In this document: positions 1 to 9,606 of the stretch, one piece after another
Layout of the letters: every line of letters begins with the position of its first letter
How positions within the stretch are numbered: position 1 is the first letter of the stretch
Notes under the pieces: generated by a model
Seen by the model: the letters and a program-made list of their open reading frames with translations, nothing else
Told to the model about the DNA's origin: nothing
Databases searched by the model: none
Virus record (IMG/VR): IMGVR_UViG_3300042988_000092
Coordinates: 1-23,285 of that record
DNA length: 23,285 nucleotides
DNA from: a virus
Reading direction: 5' to 3' (one strand)
Position numbers and translations under genes: made by a program

Positions 1-196
1 CGACTTTCGGCTCAATGACTTCAGTGACTTCTTTGACTTCGCCAGTCATGCTCGACACGGCGCGTGTGACGCTCACAGGCTGACCAAAATCAATCACGCC
101 ATTCACGGCCAACTGCCTTGCCATGTTGTCGTCTGCCTCAATCTGAGCGCCTTTGCGGCCAAGGTGGCAATTCATTTTCAGAGTGTAAACAGTCAT
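1..196 (-). CDS. Truncated small protein downstream of capsid gene
   Basis: The reading frame starts with ATG at 196 and stays open for 65 codons to the window edge, so the C-terminus is missing. The protein begins MTVYTLKMNCHLGRKG and has a mixed hydrophilic composition with several short Val/Glu stretches near the visible end. I see no signal peptide or membrane segment and do not recognise a family. It lies 13 nt beyond a strong terminator that follows the major capsid gene, so it is probably expressed at a reduced level by read-through or from a promoter I cannot see. Its position after the capsid gene would suit a minor head or head-tail joining protein, but that is only positional inference. 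Confidence 0.6.
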   Translation of the reverse strand, partial: MTVYTLKMNCHLGRKGAQIEADDNMARQLAVNGVIDFGQPVSVTRAVSSMTGEVKEVTEVIEPKV

Positions 197-208
197 GGAT
201 AAACTTTC

Positions 209-240
209 AAAAAATGGGGTGAGCCACCATGGCCCACCCC
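209..240 (-). terminator. Intrinsic terminator after capsid gene
   Basis: On the minus strand a 10-bp stem (arms 231-240 and 216-225, loop ATGGT at 226-230) is followed by ATTTTTT (215-209). The stem is GC-rich. Its one non-Watson-Crick position is a G-U pair on the minus strand and would be an A-C mismatch on the plus strand, which fits minus-strand transcription. It sits 12 nt past the capsid stop codon. Confidence 0.85.
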
Positions 241-251
241 GTTTCGCCTAA

Positions 252-1484
252 TTAGGCAGAGGCCACGTCGAACGAGCCTTTGGTGAAGGCTTTTGGCAGT
301 TCGATGCCAAAGCCGTAGCGCTCCTCAGCCAAGATTGCCACGCCGTTCTTGACGAAGTAATCGCTGTGCGACTCGCTGACACGGATGTCCATCTGTTCGC
401 GGTCATAGATGGTCGCGCCCATTGTCCAGTCGCCCAGCAAGAAGTCGCCCTGGGCCATCGCGTTGGACACGATGACAGGAACGCGCCACAGACGCTGTTC
501 ACCACCGTTGGGCACAGTCACCCAGATGTAGTGACCATCGCTGCCCTTGGCTGTTTCCAGGGTTTCCCAGTCGATTGGGTTCACCACCAGGCCGTTGATG
601 TTGTAGTACTCATACGTCTGGCACTTGGTGATGGCCGAACGGATGTGGTTCAACATTGCGCCAGGCAGGTCGGCATCGGTTGTGCCAGTGGCGATTTCGC
701 CAACAGTGGACACGCCAGAGTCAACCATCAGACCGGTCAGGCTTTGGTTTGTGCCAGCGCCGTACAGCAACTGAGTGTCGCTCAACAGGTTCAGGCCGTA
801 CATCAGCTTGGTGTCAACCAGACGCTGGAGCATTGGAGCATCGGACAGCACTTGACGGCTGGCAGCGATCCAGTGAGCCATTGTACGGACGGGCACAGTG
901 ACCAGTTCGTATGTCAGGTTCGACTCAGCTTTGGACTGGAACTCACCTGCGCCGATGGCGGTGGATGCAGAGCCTGGCTGTTGCAGACCGGCGTTGTTCG
1001 TGAACACGTTTTCACGCATCACTTCAACGGCATTGCTCGAAGTTGGGATGCTGGTCAGCAAGTCGCGGATGAAGGCGGTACGCTGTGCAGGCATCACCAC
1101 ATCGGCGCGGCGCTGAGGTTGCACCAAAGCACCAGCAGAAGCAGCCAAGTTGGACAGAGCCTTGTTCACGCGCACAGAGTCAGTGCCGTTGCTGCGGGCG
1201 TTTTTGTAGGCGTTGGATTCAACAAACTGTTGACCCAGCGATTTGGCTTCAGCAGCGCCGCCGAATTGGCGTTGTGCAGCTTTTTCCATTTCGATGACGC
1301 GAGCGTCGATGCGATCCATGTCACCTTTGATGGTGTCCAGGCGCTCAGTGGCTTGAGTCAAAGCCTTGCGGGTGGCCTCAGTGGCTTCGCCGTATTGCTT
1401 GATTTCGCTGTCGCGCTTGGCGACGGCGGTTGTGATTTCGGACTTAACGGCGTCCAAGTGACCTTTGAGTTCGGAAATGTCCAT
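252..1484 (-). CDS. HK97-family major capsid protein
   Basis: This 410-aa protein forms the icosahedral shell. Residues 1-75 are charged, Ala/Glu/Lys-rich and coiled-coil-like (MDISELKGHLDAVKSEI), matching the delta/scaffolding domain that HK97-fold capsids carry and that the neighbouring protease removes. The remainder fits the capsid fold: a segment with AQRTAFIRDLLTSIP, then the VPVRTMAHWIAASRQVL region and a C-terminal part ending in YGFGIELPKAF. Length is normal for the family. An in-frame extension to 1532 exists, but GGAG lies about 6 nt before the ATG at 1484 and the extension would overlap the protease gene, so I chose 1484. The gene follows the protease by 13 nt and is closed by a terminator. 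The exact cleavage site is not visible to me. Confidence 0.95.
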   Translation of the reverse strand: MDISELKGHLDAVKSEITTAVAKRDSEIKQYGEATEATRKALTQATERLDTIKGDMDRIDARVIEMEKAAQRQFGGAAEAKSLGQQFVESNAYKNARSNGTDSVRVNKALSNLAASAGALVQPQRRADVVMPAQRTAFIRDLLTSIPTSSNAVEVMRENVFTNNAGLQQPGSASTAIGAGEFQSKAESNLTYELVTVPVRTMAHWIAASRQVLSDAPMLQRLVDTKLMYGLNLLSDTQLLYGAGTNQSLTGLMVDSGVSTVGEIATGTTDADLPGAMLNHIRSAITKCQTYEYYNINGLVVNPIDWETLETAKGSDGHYIWVTVPNGGEQRLWRVPVIVSNAMAQGDFLLGDWTMGATIYDREQMDIRVSESHSDYFVKNGVAILAEERYGFGIELPKAFTKGSFDVASA

Positions 1485-1497
1485 GATTTTCTCCAGT

Positions 1498-2163
1498 TTA
1501 GATTCGGGCCAGATCGCCCAGTGCAGAGTCAATCAAGCTCTTAACCTGATCGACAGACAATGGCGGCTGTCCCTTGGATTGAGTGCCTTGCAGCGGCTCA
1601 CCCTTCAACAGTGCCGTAATGCTGAACAACTCGTCCAGCAATTCTTTTTTGGCCTTTGCGTTCAGGTCGTGGCCTTCCGCAAATTGCCGCAGTTCTTTGA
1701 GCGTTTTCACGCCTGTGATGATGGCCTGATCGTTTGCAGGCCATGTGACCAAGGAAAACTCAAACAATTTTCCTTCGTAGATGTGACGGATACCAGCCTG
1801 GTCATATTGCGACTTGCCGCCAGGGATGGAAAAGCCAACGCTCATGCGGTCAATCACGCCATCGCGCATCAACTCCAGCGCCTCGTCGCCTTGGCGGGTC
1901 TTGCTGATCTTGCCCTTGACCCAAAGACCCTTGGCGTCTTCGCGCATATCAATCGGCATACCAATAGGCGAGTCGCTGCGATGCTGCCACAAGACCTTGA
2001 TGCGGCCTGAAGGGAAGCCTTCTTTGATCGACTTGGCAAACGCGCCTTGCTCGATGATGTCGTCATCGCTGTCGGTGTTGCCGTATGCAGCAGCGTAACC
2101 CTCGAACGTGCGTTCTTCGGCGTTCAGCGCGGCATCATCAAATTTCAGGCTTTTGAATTCCAT
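1498..2163 (-). CDS. HK97-family prohead protease
   Basis: This is a serine protease of the U35 prohead family, which cleaves the capsid delta domain and itself during head maturation. In the 221-aa form, the N-terminal EGYAAAYGN is followed by the catalytic His in WQHRSDSPIG (about residue 61), the Ser in IDRMSVGF (about 108) and an acidic residue in LFEFSLVTWPAN (about 135), the usual order for the family. The C-terminal 60 residues are charged and probably dispensable after activation. Two ATGs are possible, at 2169 and 2163. GAGG lies only 1-2 nt from the first but about 7 nt from the second, so I prefer 2163; the difference is two residues. It sits between the head-morphogenesis gene and its substrate, the capsid gene. 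Confidence 0.93.
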   Translation of the reverse strand: MEFKSLKFDDAALNAEERTFEGYAAAYGNTDSDDDIIEQGAFAKSIKEGFPSGRIKVLWQHRSDSPIGMPIDMREDAKGLWVKGKISKTRQGDEALELMRDGVIDRMSVGFSIPGGKSQYDQAGIRHIYEGKLFEFSLVTWPANDQAIITGVKTLKELRQFAEGHDLNAKAKKELLDELFSITALLKGEPLQGTQSKGQPPLSVDQVKSLIDSALGDLARI

Positions 2164-2214
2164 ATTCATCCCTCACTTTTGCGAATTATCGCATTGGTCT
2201 ATGGTGTGTCAAAC

Positions 2215-2997
2215 TTAATCGGTCAAATACACCACGGCGCATCGGCAGTTGATGAGGTTCCCTGCGCTTGCGCTTGGATCACCTGGAAACATCAGCTGCT
2301 CACCACCAACATCAAACGCCTCATTCATGCCAACTACTTGGCCGTCAGCATCGGCATGGTCAAACTCGTCTGGCGGCGTTGTTCTGGTTCGCTCATCCTG
2401 CGCTGACACCCACTCTTTTTGCATTTTGAGGCCGGTCAACTCAGCGCCAGCCTGCGCCCCATAGTTTGCGGCTGTGTGCGTTTCGGTGCGGGCAATAATG
2501 TTGGCTCGGGTTGCAGACATTGGCGCGGCATAGTCTCGGATGTTCTTTCCGATTTGCACCACGCTCAGTCCTTCGTCGTAGCCGTTGCGAATCACCGTGC
2601 GGATCTGGTTTTCTGTTGTTCGGTCAATTTGGGTCACGCGCCGCGCCACCCATTCAAGGATGAAAGTCTCCAGTGCGCGGTTAAAAATGTCCATGATCCC
2701 GGCTTTGGTCACGTCTGCGCCTGGGTGCGACTTGGCCTCAGTCAGTATGCGCTTGCCAAAATACGATGCAACCGTGCGGTAGTTTGTCGCAAAGGCCTGC
2801 GCCATCGCCAGTTTGCGGTCATCAATGGCCTGCGAGATGGCAAGCTCACCGCGCTTTTCAAACGCATCGGCCACTTGGCGTACTGTCTTGGCAAGCTCAA
2901 TGCGTAGGCGGTTTTCAAACTTGGCACTCATGCGGGTCTGGATGGCGTCATCCATCGCCCGCTGGCGCTGTTTGTTTGATGGGTTGATTGCGCTCAT
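2215..2997 (-). CDS. MuF/SPP1 gp7-like head morphogenesis protein
   Basis: This 260-aa protein matches the minor-head family typified by Mu F and SPP1 gp7, which associates with the portal and a few copies of which enter the head. The first 130 residues are helical and rich in Arg/Lys/Ala. The conserved C-terminal domain is clear: IIARTETHTAANYGA (about 167-181), WVSAQDERTR (196-205), the histidine in EFDHADADGQVV (211-222), then VGGEQLMFPGDPSA and the closing LINCRCAVVYL (248-258). The gene overlaps the portal stop codon by ATGA, so the two are probably translationally coupled. C-terminal domains of this family are sometimes toxins, but here the domain has ordinary length and no added module. 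Confidence 0.88.
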   Translation of the reverse strand: MSAINPSNKQRQRAMDDAIQTRMSAKFENRLRIELAKTVRQVADAFEKRGELAISQAIDDRKLAMAQAFATNYRTVASYFGKRILTEAKSHPGADVTKAGIMDIFNRALETFILEWVARRVTQIDRTTENQIRTVIRNGYDEGLSVVQIGKNIRDYAAPMSATRANIIARTETHTAANYGAQAGAELTGLKMQKEWVSAQDERTRTTPPDEFDHADADGQVVGMNEAFDVGGEQLMFPGDPSASAGNLINCRCAVVYLTD

Positions 2998-4286
2998 TCT
3001 TTGCCGTAGGCCAGAGCCTTGAGCATTTCAGGCGACAGGCCGGACAGTTGCAGGTTGTCTTGCGCCGCGGTAAATCCTGCGGGCAGCAAGCCGCCTTGCA
3101 GGTATCCGATGTCGCCGCCCTCGATTGGTTCAACTCCCAACTTCAAAAGCTCGCTGATTGTGTTGAAAGGCACGCCCATATCAAACAGCTTTTTGGCCTC
3201 GTCCAGCTTCTTGGAGTAATCCTCGCGCAAAGCCTCCACGCCACCCAAGTCGTAGTCGATGTACCACTCAGGGCCAAACTGCGCGGCCAATTGTGCGTTC
3301 AACTGCGAGCGGATCATGCGCAAAAGCGGCGTGATTGTGTCTGCCCAAAAAATCTTGCGGGCTGTCTCAATGTTCGCCAAGGTGGCGTTTTCCATGATGC
3401 CAACCATGACGGGCGGCACACCCATGGCTGAACAAATCTCCTCCCAGACCTTGGTGCGGCTGTTCACAAAGTCCAGCTCAACGGCTGACTGGTTTAAGGT
3501 CTTGATGTCGCGGGTTGTGAAGAATGGAGCGCGGGCATTGTTGCTGCTGGCTTGCTTTTCCTTGTGCAACTCACGCAAACGGCTCATTTGTTCTGCGGTT
3601 GTCTCGGGGTCGATCACAATGGCATAGTCGCTTATGCCTCGGTTGTGCATCGAGTTCAGTTGCCACTGGCTTGACTCGCGGTCAACGTCCACGGCGCGGC
3701 CAGCGGCTTGGATTGTCGGCATCCCAAAAAGGAAATCATTGGGGTTGACGGTCTTGACGTGCACCATGTCTTCTGACTGGATGTCACGCGAAACCCCGCC
3801 GTATTGGTAGCGGTAGAGTTCAACAAGGCGCGTTTTGCCTGCCTGAATCTTGATGCCTTGAGGTAGCATAGGCCAGACTTCGACGGGCGCATTTGCGTTG
3901 CCTGCGCGAATCAGCGACCAATACGAATTGCCAGCCAGGTCAATATGCTGGCTCATAAGCTCGGTCATTTCTGACCATGAAAAGTCAGGATTCGGGTTGT
4001 CGATCAGCTTTTGCAGTGGAGATTCCGGCGCTTCAACCATCGTGCCATCGCGCTGCTTTTTCTTTGCCACCCATGGGATTTGACCGACAGATTGGGCGCG
4101 GCGGTTGACGCAAGCGTAGAAGATGGCCGAGGCCTTCAGTCCTTGCTCAATCGCCACCTCTGTGTCCCACTTTTGAAACTGTGGAGCCGTGCGGCTCATG
4201 GTCATCAAAAGCTCAGGCAAAGTGACGGACTTCAACTCAACAGTTGGCGCGTTCTTGAATCGTTTGAAAAAATTGAAATCCATCAT
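2994..4286 (-). CDS. HK97-family portal protein
   Basis: The portal is the dodecameric ring at one head vertex through which terminase pumps DNA. The 430-aa protein has the usual family length and signatures: KASAIFYACVNRRAQSVGQIPW near residues 50-72, SPLQKLIDNPNPDFSWSEM around 88-106, NSYWSLIRAG, a central block with DFLFGMPTIQAAGRAVD, and ICSAMGVPPVMVGIM followed by TARKIFWADTITPLLRMI. Two adjacent ATGs are available (4286 and 4283). AAGGA lies 3 nt before the first and 6 nt before the second, so the second may be the one used. The gene begins 6 nt after the 652-aa repeat protein and ends with an ATGA overlap into the MuF-like gene. Confidence 0.94.
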   Translation of the reverse strand: MMDFNFFKRFKNAPTVELKSVTLPELLMTMSRTAPQFQKWDTEVAIEQGLKASAIFYACVNRRAQSVGQIPWVAKKKQRDGTMVEAPESPLQKLIDNPNPDFSWSEMTELMSQHIDLAGNSYWSLIRAGNANAPVEVWPMLPQGIKIQAGKTRLVELYRYQYGGVSRDIQSEDMVHVKTVNPNDFLFGMPTIQAAGRAVDVDRESSQWQLNSMHNRGISDYAIVIDPETTAEQMSRLRELHKEKQASSNNARAPFFTTRDIKTLNQSAVELDFVNSRTKVWEEICSAMGVPPVMVGIMENATLANIETARKIFWADTITPLLRMIRSQLNAQLAAQFGPEWYIDYDLGGVEALREDYSKKLDEAKKLFDMGVPFNTISELLKLGVEPIEGGDIGYLQGGLLPAGFTAAQDNLQLSGLSPEMLKALAYGKE

Positions 4287-4292
4287 GGTTCC

Positions 4293-6251
4293 TTAAAACA
4301 CTTTTGTCGAGCCGTAGTAAACGGCAGAAACGGCAGCGCTTCCATAGTAAATATCAGTGATATTCGTTGCGCCATAGTATATGGTCGAGGCGGGCGCTGC
4401 AATTTGACCATTGATGTAGCTTACGGACAAATAGTCGTTACTGCCCGCTGTGAAGCTAAGGCCCGTGTTGTTGCCTGCGTCGGTTGAGTTTGCACCTACG
4501 TTCCACGCTGTTGGTTTCTTCAGGATCGCTTGCGTGGTGTTGGTTGAACCAAGCTGCAATAGGTTTCCCAATGCGCCGCTGATCGTGAAGCTGGTGAACT
4601 CGTTGGTCGTGCCTCCAGTGAACTGGATGCGGCCAATGGCTGTGTTGGTCAGCCCTGCGAACTTGTTGGAACCTGTGACGGTCAGAGTACCCGTGCCGCC
4701 TTGGTTCAACGTTGGGTAGGTCTGGATGCCACCGCCGTTGAATGTCTTTGCCAGTGCATTCGTAAGGCTTATCGATCCGCCGCCTGAGGCCGTAACTGTT
4801 AGGTTCGTGGCGGTTGTCAACCACGCACTAGCGCCCGCCGTGGCAACAACCCAAGCGCCGCCACTGAACTTTAGATGCCTCGCCTTTGTTCCGTTGAAGT
4901 TGACACCTACTGAAGCCGCCGTGCCGGTCGTCGTTACGTTGTAGCCTGAGTCATCAAAGGTTCCACCGGTCAATACCAGCGCTGGATAACTCCCAAAGGA
5001 CGCTGCACCTGACAGCTTTACCAACCCGCCTGGAGAGTCGATAACGACGGTCATCGGGAACGCCTTGCCCGCGCTCGTAATCGTTTGGGTGCCACGTCCG
5101 GCGAAGTAAATTGTTGATATTCCAGTGACGGTAGTCCCTGTACCGTTGATCCAGTTGCCATAGATTGCAGGTGTAGTCGAACCTGTTGCCAGCGTCATCG
5201 TGTTGCTGGTGCGGGCAGACATATCAATCGTGCCGATGTTGTAGGCTGCGTTGATGGTTGTTGTCGTGCCTGTGCCTGGGCTTGTCGATGTAAAAACAGC
5301 CGTGTCTTGCGCCAACGGAAAGTTGGTCAACGCCGCTGCGCCGCCTGCCGTTGCGGCCCATGCCGTAGCAGACCAGTTATTGCTGCCAGCCAAGTTCCAA
5401 TACACCGTCTTCGCCGCATCAAACGTAATCCCGCTGTTGCCCTTGCAGTCGCCCAACCGAGTCCCGCTGACAGGAGCAGCAGCACCAGCAATGGTGATGT
5501 CACGGAAGTCGATGTCTTGCAGCGATGCAACAGCAGCGCAGGTCAGTGTGCGTGTTGTGCCGATGGTGTTTGAGCGCACGAAAGTCCGCATCGTGGCGTT
5601 GGTTCCTGCGGAGAGCGTCAGAGTGCCGTTGATAGTTTGGTCAGCATCAAATTCGATTTGTGCAATGCCTGCTGCGGTGCGCCCTGCAATTGTCAGATTG
5701 TTGAACGTGTTTGCCCCGCTGACGGTTGGCGCAGTCAAGGCTGCGCTTGTGAACGACACGTTGTAAAACGTCTTGCCACCTCCGGTCAACTTTGTAGAGC
5801 CCGCCGCAGACAAAGTGATTGATGATGTGCCGGCATTGAGCGTCAGGTTTGTGGCCGTAGTAAAAACGACACCAGTAGCTGAACTGAGCGTCACAATTGA
5901 CGATCCAAGACTGATTGTGCGTATGGCTGCGCCGCCAGACTGCAAGGACCCGGCTGCAATTGTGTAATTGTTGCTGGTGAATGTTCCTGCGGTAACTGTG
6001 ATCGACCCTGTTGTCGTGAACGCTGCTCCAAGGTTCAGTTCAATTCCTGTGTTGTTGATCGTTGTCGTGCTGACAGTCACGCCACCGTTGGTAAACGTGA
6101 CAACGCCAGTGCCCGAGTTTGCATCAAATGTTGGCGTGTCAGCCGAGCCTGGAACGGAAGCACCACCAGCGCCGCCAGACGTGGCAGACCAGTTGGCCGT
6201 GTTGCCACTGCTCCAGGTGCCTGCGCCGCCAACCCAAAAGCGTGCCGCCAT
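4293..6251 (-). CDS. Large Ser/Thr/Gly beta-repeat protein, probable virion adhesin
   Basis: This 652-aa protein is very rich in Thr, Ser, Gly, Asn and Ala, with alternating hydrophobic and polar residues as in beta-helix or beta-solenoid adhesins. A Trp-containing module appears twice: FWVGGAGTWSSGNTANWSAT at residues 5-24 and VYWNLAGSNNWSATAWA at 283-299, each followed by a Gly-rich stretch and an Asp-X-Ala/Pro-X-Phe motif. Between them lie many TxTI/LTLSAG-like strands. Residues 598-617 (LSFTAGSNDYLSVSYINGQI) resemble a segment I associate with other phage surface proteins. The C-terminus has three near-decad YYG repeats. There is no signal peptide. It is flanked by a 57-aa gene (start-stop overlap) and the portal gene. 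I infer a head-decorating fibre or receptor/adhesion protein; no experimentally known homologue is recognised. Confidence 0.75.
   Translation of the reverse strand: MAARFWVGGAGTWSSGNTANWSATSGGAGGASVPGSADTPTFDANSGTGVVTFTNGGVTVSTTTINNTGIELNLGAAFTTTGSITVTAGTFTSNNYTIAAGSLQSGGAAIRTISLGSSIVTLSSATGVVFTTATNLTLNAGTSSITLSAAGSTKLTGGGKTFYNVSFTSAALTAPTVSGANTFNNLTIAGRTAAGIAQIEFDADQTINGTLTLSAGTNATMRTFVRSNTIGTTRTLTCAAVASLQDIDFRDITIAGAAAPVSGTRLGDCKGNSGITFDAAKTVYWNLAGSNNWSATAWAATAGGAAALTNFPLAQDTAVFTSTSPGTGTTTTINAAYNIGTIDMSARTSNTMTLATGSTTPAIYGNWINGTGTTVTGISTIYFAGRGTQTITSAGKAFPMTVVIDSPGGLVKLSGAASFGSYPALVLTGGTFDDSGYNVTTTGTAASVGVNFNGTKARHLKFSGGAWVVATAGASAWLTTATNLTVTASGGGSISLTNALAKTFNGGGIQTYPTLNQGGTGTLTVTGSNKFAGLTNTAIGRIQFTGGTTNEFTSFTISGALGNLLQLGSTNTTQAILKKPTAWNVGANSTDAGNNTGLSFTAGSNDYLSVSYINGQIAAPASTIYYGATNITDIYYGSAAVSAVYYGSTKVF
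4296..4382 (-). repeat. Three tandem ~30-bp repeats encoding a YYG decad
   Basis: The last 29 codons of the 652-aa gene encode IYYGATNITD, IYYGSAAVSA and VYYGSTKVF in series. The repeat is visible in both DNA and protein, with a 10-codon period and a conserved hydrophobic-Tyr-Tyr-Gly-Ser/Ala core. Such repeats could form a short beta-stack cap or a binding tip. Confidence 0.8.
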
Positions 6252-6420
6252 TACTCACCTGCCACTTCTTCAGCAGGAGGCGCAGTCACCACGGCTATCC
6301 AGTTGTCGCGTCGCTCTGCCTTCATTGCCTCGATCTGCTCGTCGGTCAGGCCGTGATCGTCGGGCAGGTGCAGGGCATCGCGGAACAGGCCGTGCTCGGT
6401 TTGGAATTCAAAGTCGATCT

Positions 6421-6424
<4 letters not shown>
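6251..6424 (-). CDS. Small 57-aa protein between fibre genes
   Basis: This gene starts with the ATG at 6424, which overlaps the collagen-like gene's stop codon (ATGA), and ends in a TAA that overlaps the ATG of the 652-aa gene (TAATG). Both junctions are those of a coupled operon, and this is the main reason to call it real. The 57-aa product begins [21 protein letters not shown], is acidic, and has a helical middle ([16 protein letters not shown]) followed by a short Ala/Pro/Glu tail. It has no membrane segment. I do not recognise a family by function; small proteins of this look sit next to fibre genes in other phages, so an accessory or chaperone role in fibre assembly is a guess. Confidence 0.75.
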
Positions 6425-7328
<904 letters not shown>

Positions 7329-7332
<4 letters not shown>

Positions 7333-7676
7333 CGAGTCACCTCGCGCTCAAACGTCACCGCGCCATATAGGATGGCCGTTACAAAGCCGCTGGATGATTC
7401 AAGCTCCAAGTCGTAAACACCGCATCCAGCAGTGATGGCCGCTGTCGTGTCGGCGTCGATCTCCAAGACAATCGTGCCAGCGTCACCGCCAAGCGTGATT
7501 CGATCGTTTTCGGTTGTCAGTTCAACGATGACGTCAGGATTGCAAACGCCTTGGCGAATCTGCATCCGTGCGGTGTAGCCGGTCAGGTCAACTGGAACGC
7601 CTTCGGAATCTTTCCAGACAAGGTTTTGCAGGAATGTCGAACCCTGCCGAATGGTGATGTCGTATTCTGCTGCCAT
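7329..7676 (-). CDS. Beta-sandwich virion-associated protein, 115 aa
   Basis: The protein begins [21 protein letters not shown] and continues with [30 protein letters not shown] and a closing [12 protein letters not shown], a pattern of short beta strands with turns. I associate this pattern with a conserved phage protein often found beside fibre or head genes, but I know of no assigned activity. It contains two Cys (in GVCNPD and AGCGVYD) and no membrane segment. The start at 7676 lies 9 nt after the preceding gene's stop, and the stop overlaps the collagen-like gene by ATGA. A role as adaptor or base for the collagen-like fibre is plausible from context only. Confidence 0.75.
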
Positions 7677-7685
7677 GTTTTCCCC

Positions 7686-8186
7686 TTATCGGCGCACGAA
7701 AAGCACGCCATTGTTGCCAGCGTTCAAGACCATGGCGATTGGCAGTTCAATCGTGTGCGTGCCTTTGGTCAGGCCACCTGCAATGGTTGGGTGCGGATAA
7801 AGAACGTCACCATCCACCCATGTCTCGCCAACCACTGAGCCATCGCTATCAATGCCGATGATCTCGCCAAATGTCGTCACCAGGCCTGTCGCGTTGTTGG
7901 CAATCGACGATTTGGCCACACCAATGATGAACATGGGGTTAATGTCAACGGCTGACTTCGCTGCCTTGATTTTCCCACTGCTGCCATCCGACCCAGCGGC
8001 CATGACCAAATCACCCTTTGCGATTGTCACGCCAGACTTGTTGACCACGGTAATCATGTCTTGCCCCATGACATCGGACACGGGCACTTTGACGGTTACG
8101 CCGTTCTGCACGATTGGGATGTATTCATCCCCTTGCAGGTGCGCGGCCAGTGCCAATTCGGAAATCTTGAGCGTCGGTGCTGTCAT
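7686..8186 (-). CDS. Putative head-decoration or fibre-base protein, 166 aa
   Basis: The N-terminus (MTAPTLKISELALAAHLQGDEYIPIVQNG) resembles the short attachment segment that phage fibre and spike proteins often carry. The middle (ITVVNKSGVTIAKGDLVMAAGSDG) and the rest (GVAKSSIANNATGLVTTFGEI, GDVLYPHPTIAGG) suggest a compact beta-barrel like those of small capsid-decorating proteins. GAGGA about 8 nt before the ATG at 8186 supports the start. It follows the terminase gene after 37 nt and precedes the 115-aa protein by 9 nt. I cannot assign it to a named family with confidence; structural protein is the best guess. Confidence 0.7.
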   Translation of the reverse strand: MTAPTLKISELALAAHLQGDEYIPIVQNGVTVKVPVSDVMGQDMITVVNKSGVTIAKGDLVMAAGSDGSSGKIKAAKSAVDINPMFIIGVAKSSIANNATGLVTTFGEIIGIDSDGSVVGETWVDGDVLYPHPTIAGGLTKGTHTIELPIAMVLNAGNNGVLFVRR

Positions 8187-8223
8187 TGGGCGATCCTCGG
8201 GTTTTGCGGCATTTTAGGCCGGA

Positions 8224-9606
8224 TTACAGAAATTCCATAACGATGTCGCGCTTGGCCTGCGGGTTGAGCATATCTGAGATGGCGTCCATCATGGGGTCTA
8301 GCTGGTCGTCATGAGCGCCATTGGGAAATACGCTCGCCTCGGCCAGCAGGTCGGACAGCCATGGCGCGGACTGAGGCAAAAGCACGTTTCCGGCCTGAAT
8401 TTGTGGTGCCACATCCATAGCTCGGGTAACTTTGTCGGTGTTGCGCTGGATCGGGATCACGGGCACGCCCTCGCGCTTGAGGGTCTGAATTAGGCCAGTG
8501 CCGGATGCCTTATCCTCAACCTTCATTGCTCGCAGTGTGCCGTTTTCCATGGCGCGGTGCTTTGCCCAAAAGGCGCGGGCCTGGATCAAAAGCTCTGGCG
8601 CTTCCCATTTGCCGCGCACCATGTCTAGGATCACCGCCTTGCCTTCCTTGGTCTTGCCCCAGCACTCAAAGACCGAATAGTCGTTCTGTTCTTTGGTTTT
8701 CATGGCCGTGTCGGCGTAGATTGTGCGGTACTCCAGCGCAGGGGCGACTTGGTAATAACGCCACCAGTCATCTTTGAAAATACCGCCGCCAATGGGTGCT
8801 GGGTTTTGCATATACTGGCCCGCAAATCGGTATGCGTCCGTGCTTTCCATGCGGCGCAGGTCATCCAGCGGGAATTGCTCGGGCCAGAATGACTGATCGT
8901 CCTCAATGGCCGGGATGTTGACGTGATCCCATGACTCGCCATTGCCGCCGCCAAGCAAAAAGCCGCTGAGGTCTTTTTCATGCAGGCGCTGCATGATGAT
9001 GACAATCGGCGTTTCTGGGCTGTTTTTACGGCTTTCCATGGTCGTGGAAAACCAGTCAATGACGTTTTGCCGCATGATCGGGCTGTTGGCCTCGCCAGCC
9101 TTATGAGGATCGTCAATCAGGATTGCGCCACCAAAGCTCGCACGCATCTTGCCTGCGCCGTAGCCGGTAATCGTGCCATCGTTGCCGGTGGCATACACCA
9201 CGCCGCCTTGCTCCGTCCTGAATTCGTCCTTGGCGTTGGAGTCGCCGCGCATTTGAGGCGGTCCGAAAATCTCGGCAAACACCTCATGCTGCATCACCGC
9301 GCGGGCGTTGAATGTGTTGTTTGTCGCCAAGCGCTTGGAGTAGCTGGCGTGGATAAACTCGGAATCTGGCCAATTGCCCATGCACCAGGCGATGAAGTTG
9401 ATAACGGCAATCTCTGTTTTTCCTGATCTAGGCGGCACGTTGATGATTAGGCGCTTGGATTTTCCCAAGACCACGCGCTCAAGTGCGTTGCAAATTGCAG
9501 CTTGGTGCCAATTTTCCTTCAATGCCATACCTTTTCTGGCCTTGAACATGGCTTTTGTGAATGTCAGCAGGTCGCTCCTGCAATCTGCAATCTGCTCTGG
9601 CGTCAT
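8224..9606 (-). CDS. terL: Terminase large subunit (packaging ATPase/nuclease)
   Basis: TerL drives DNA into the prohead and cuts it at the start and end of packaging. The 460-aa protein has a Walker A motif VPPRSGKT (57-64), Walker B AILIDDP (161-167) and a coupling motif IIMQRLHEKDLSG (203-215). The C-terminal RNase H-like nuclease has candidate metal ligands D299 (IYADTAM), E364/D365 (VEDKASG) and D433/D434 (AHDDQLD). Length and motif order are normal and both domains appear intact. The start overlaps the small subunit's stop codon by ATGA. I cannot tell cos from pac packaging from the sequence alone. Confidence 0.96.
   Translation of the reverse strand: MTPEQIADCRSDLLTFTKAMFKARKGMALKENWHQAAICNALERVVLGKSKRLIINVPPRSGKTEIAVINFIAWCMGNWPDSEFIHASYSKRLATNNTFNARAVMQHEVFAEIFGPPQMRGDSNAKDEFRTEQGGVVYATGNDGTITGYGAGKMRASFGGAILIDDPHKAGEANSPIMRQNVIDWFSTTMESRKNSPETPIVIIMQRLHEKDLSGFLLGGGNGESWDHVNIPAIEDDQSFWPEQFPLDDLRRMESTDAYRFAGQYMQNPAPIGGGIFKDDWWRYYQVAPALEYRTIYADTAMKTKEQNDYSVFECWGKTKEGKAVILDMVRGKWEAPELLIQARAFWAKHRAMENGTLRAMKVEDKASGTGLIQTLKREGVPVIPIQRNTDKVTRAMDVAPQIQAGNVLLPQSAPWLSDLLAEASVFPNGAHDDQLDPMMDAISDMLNPQAKRDIVMEFL

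Noticed and set aside
366-1544. Long plus-strand open frame (392 codons) opposite the capsid gene
   Set aside because: It is antisense to a clear major capsid protein, has His/Gln/Val-rich shadow composition and no recognisable domain or ribosome binding site.
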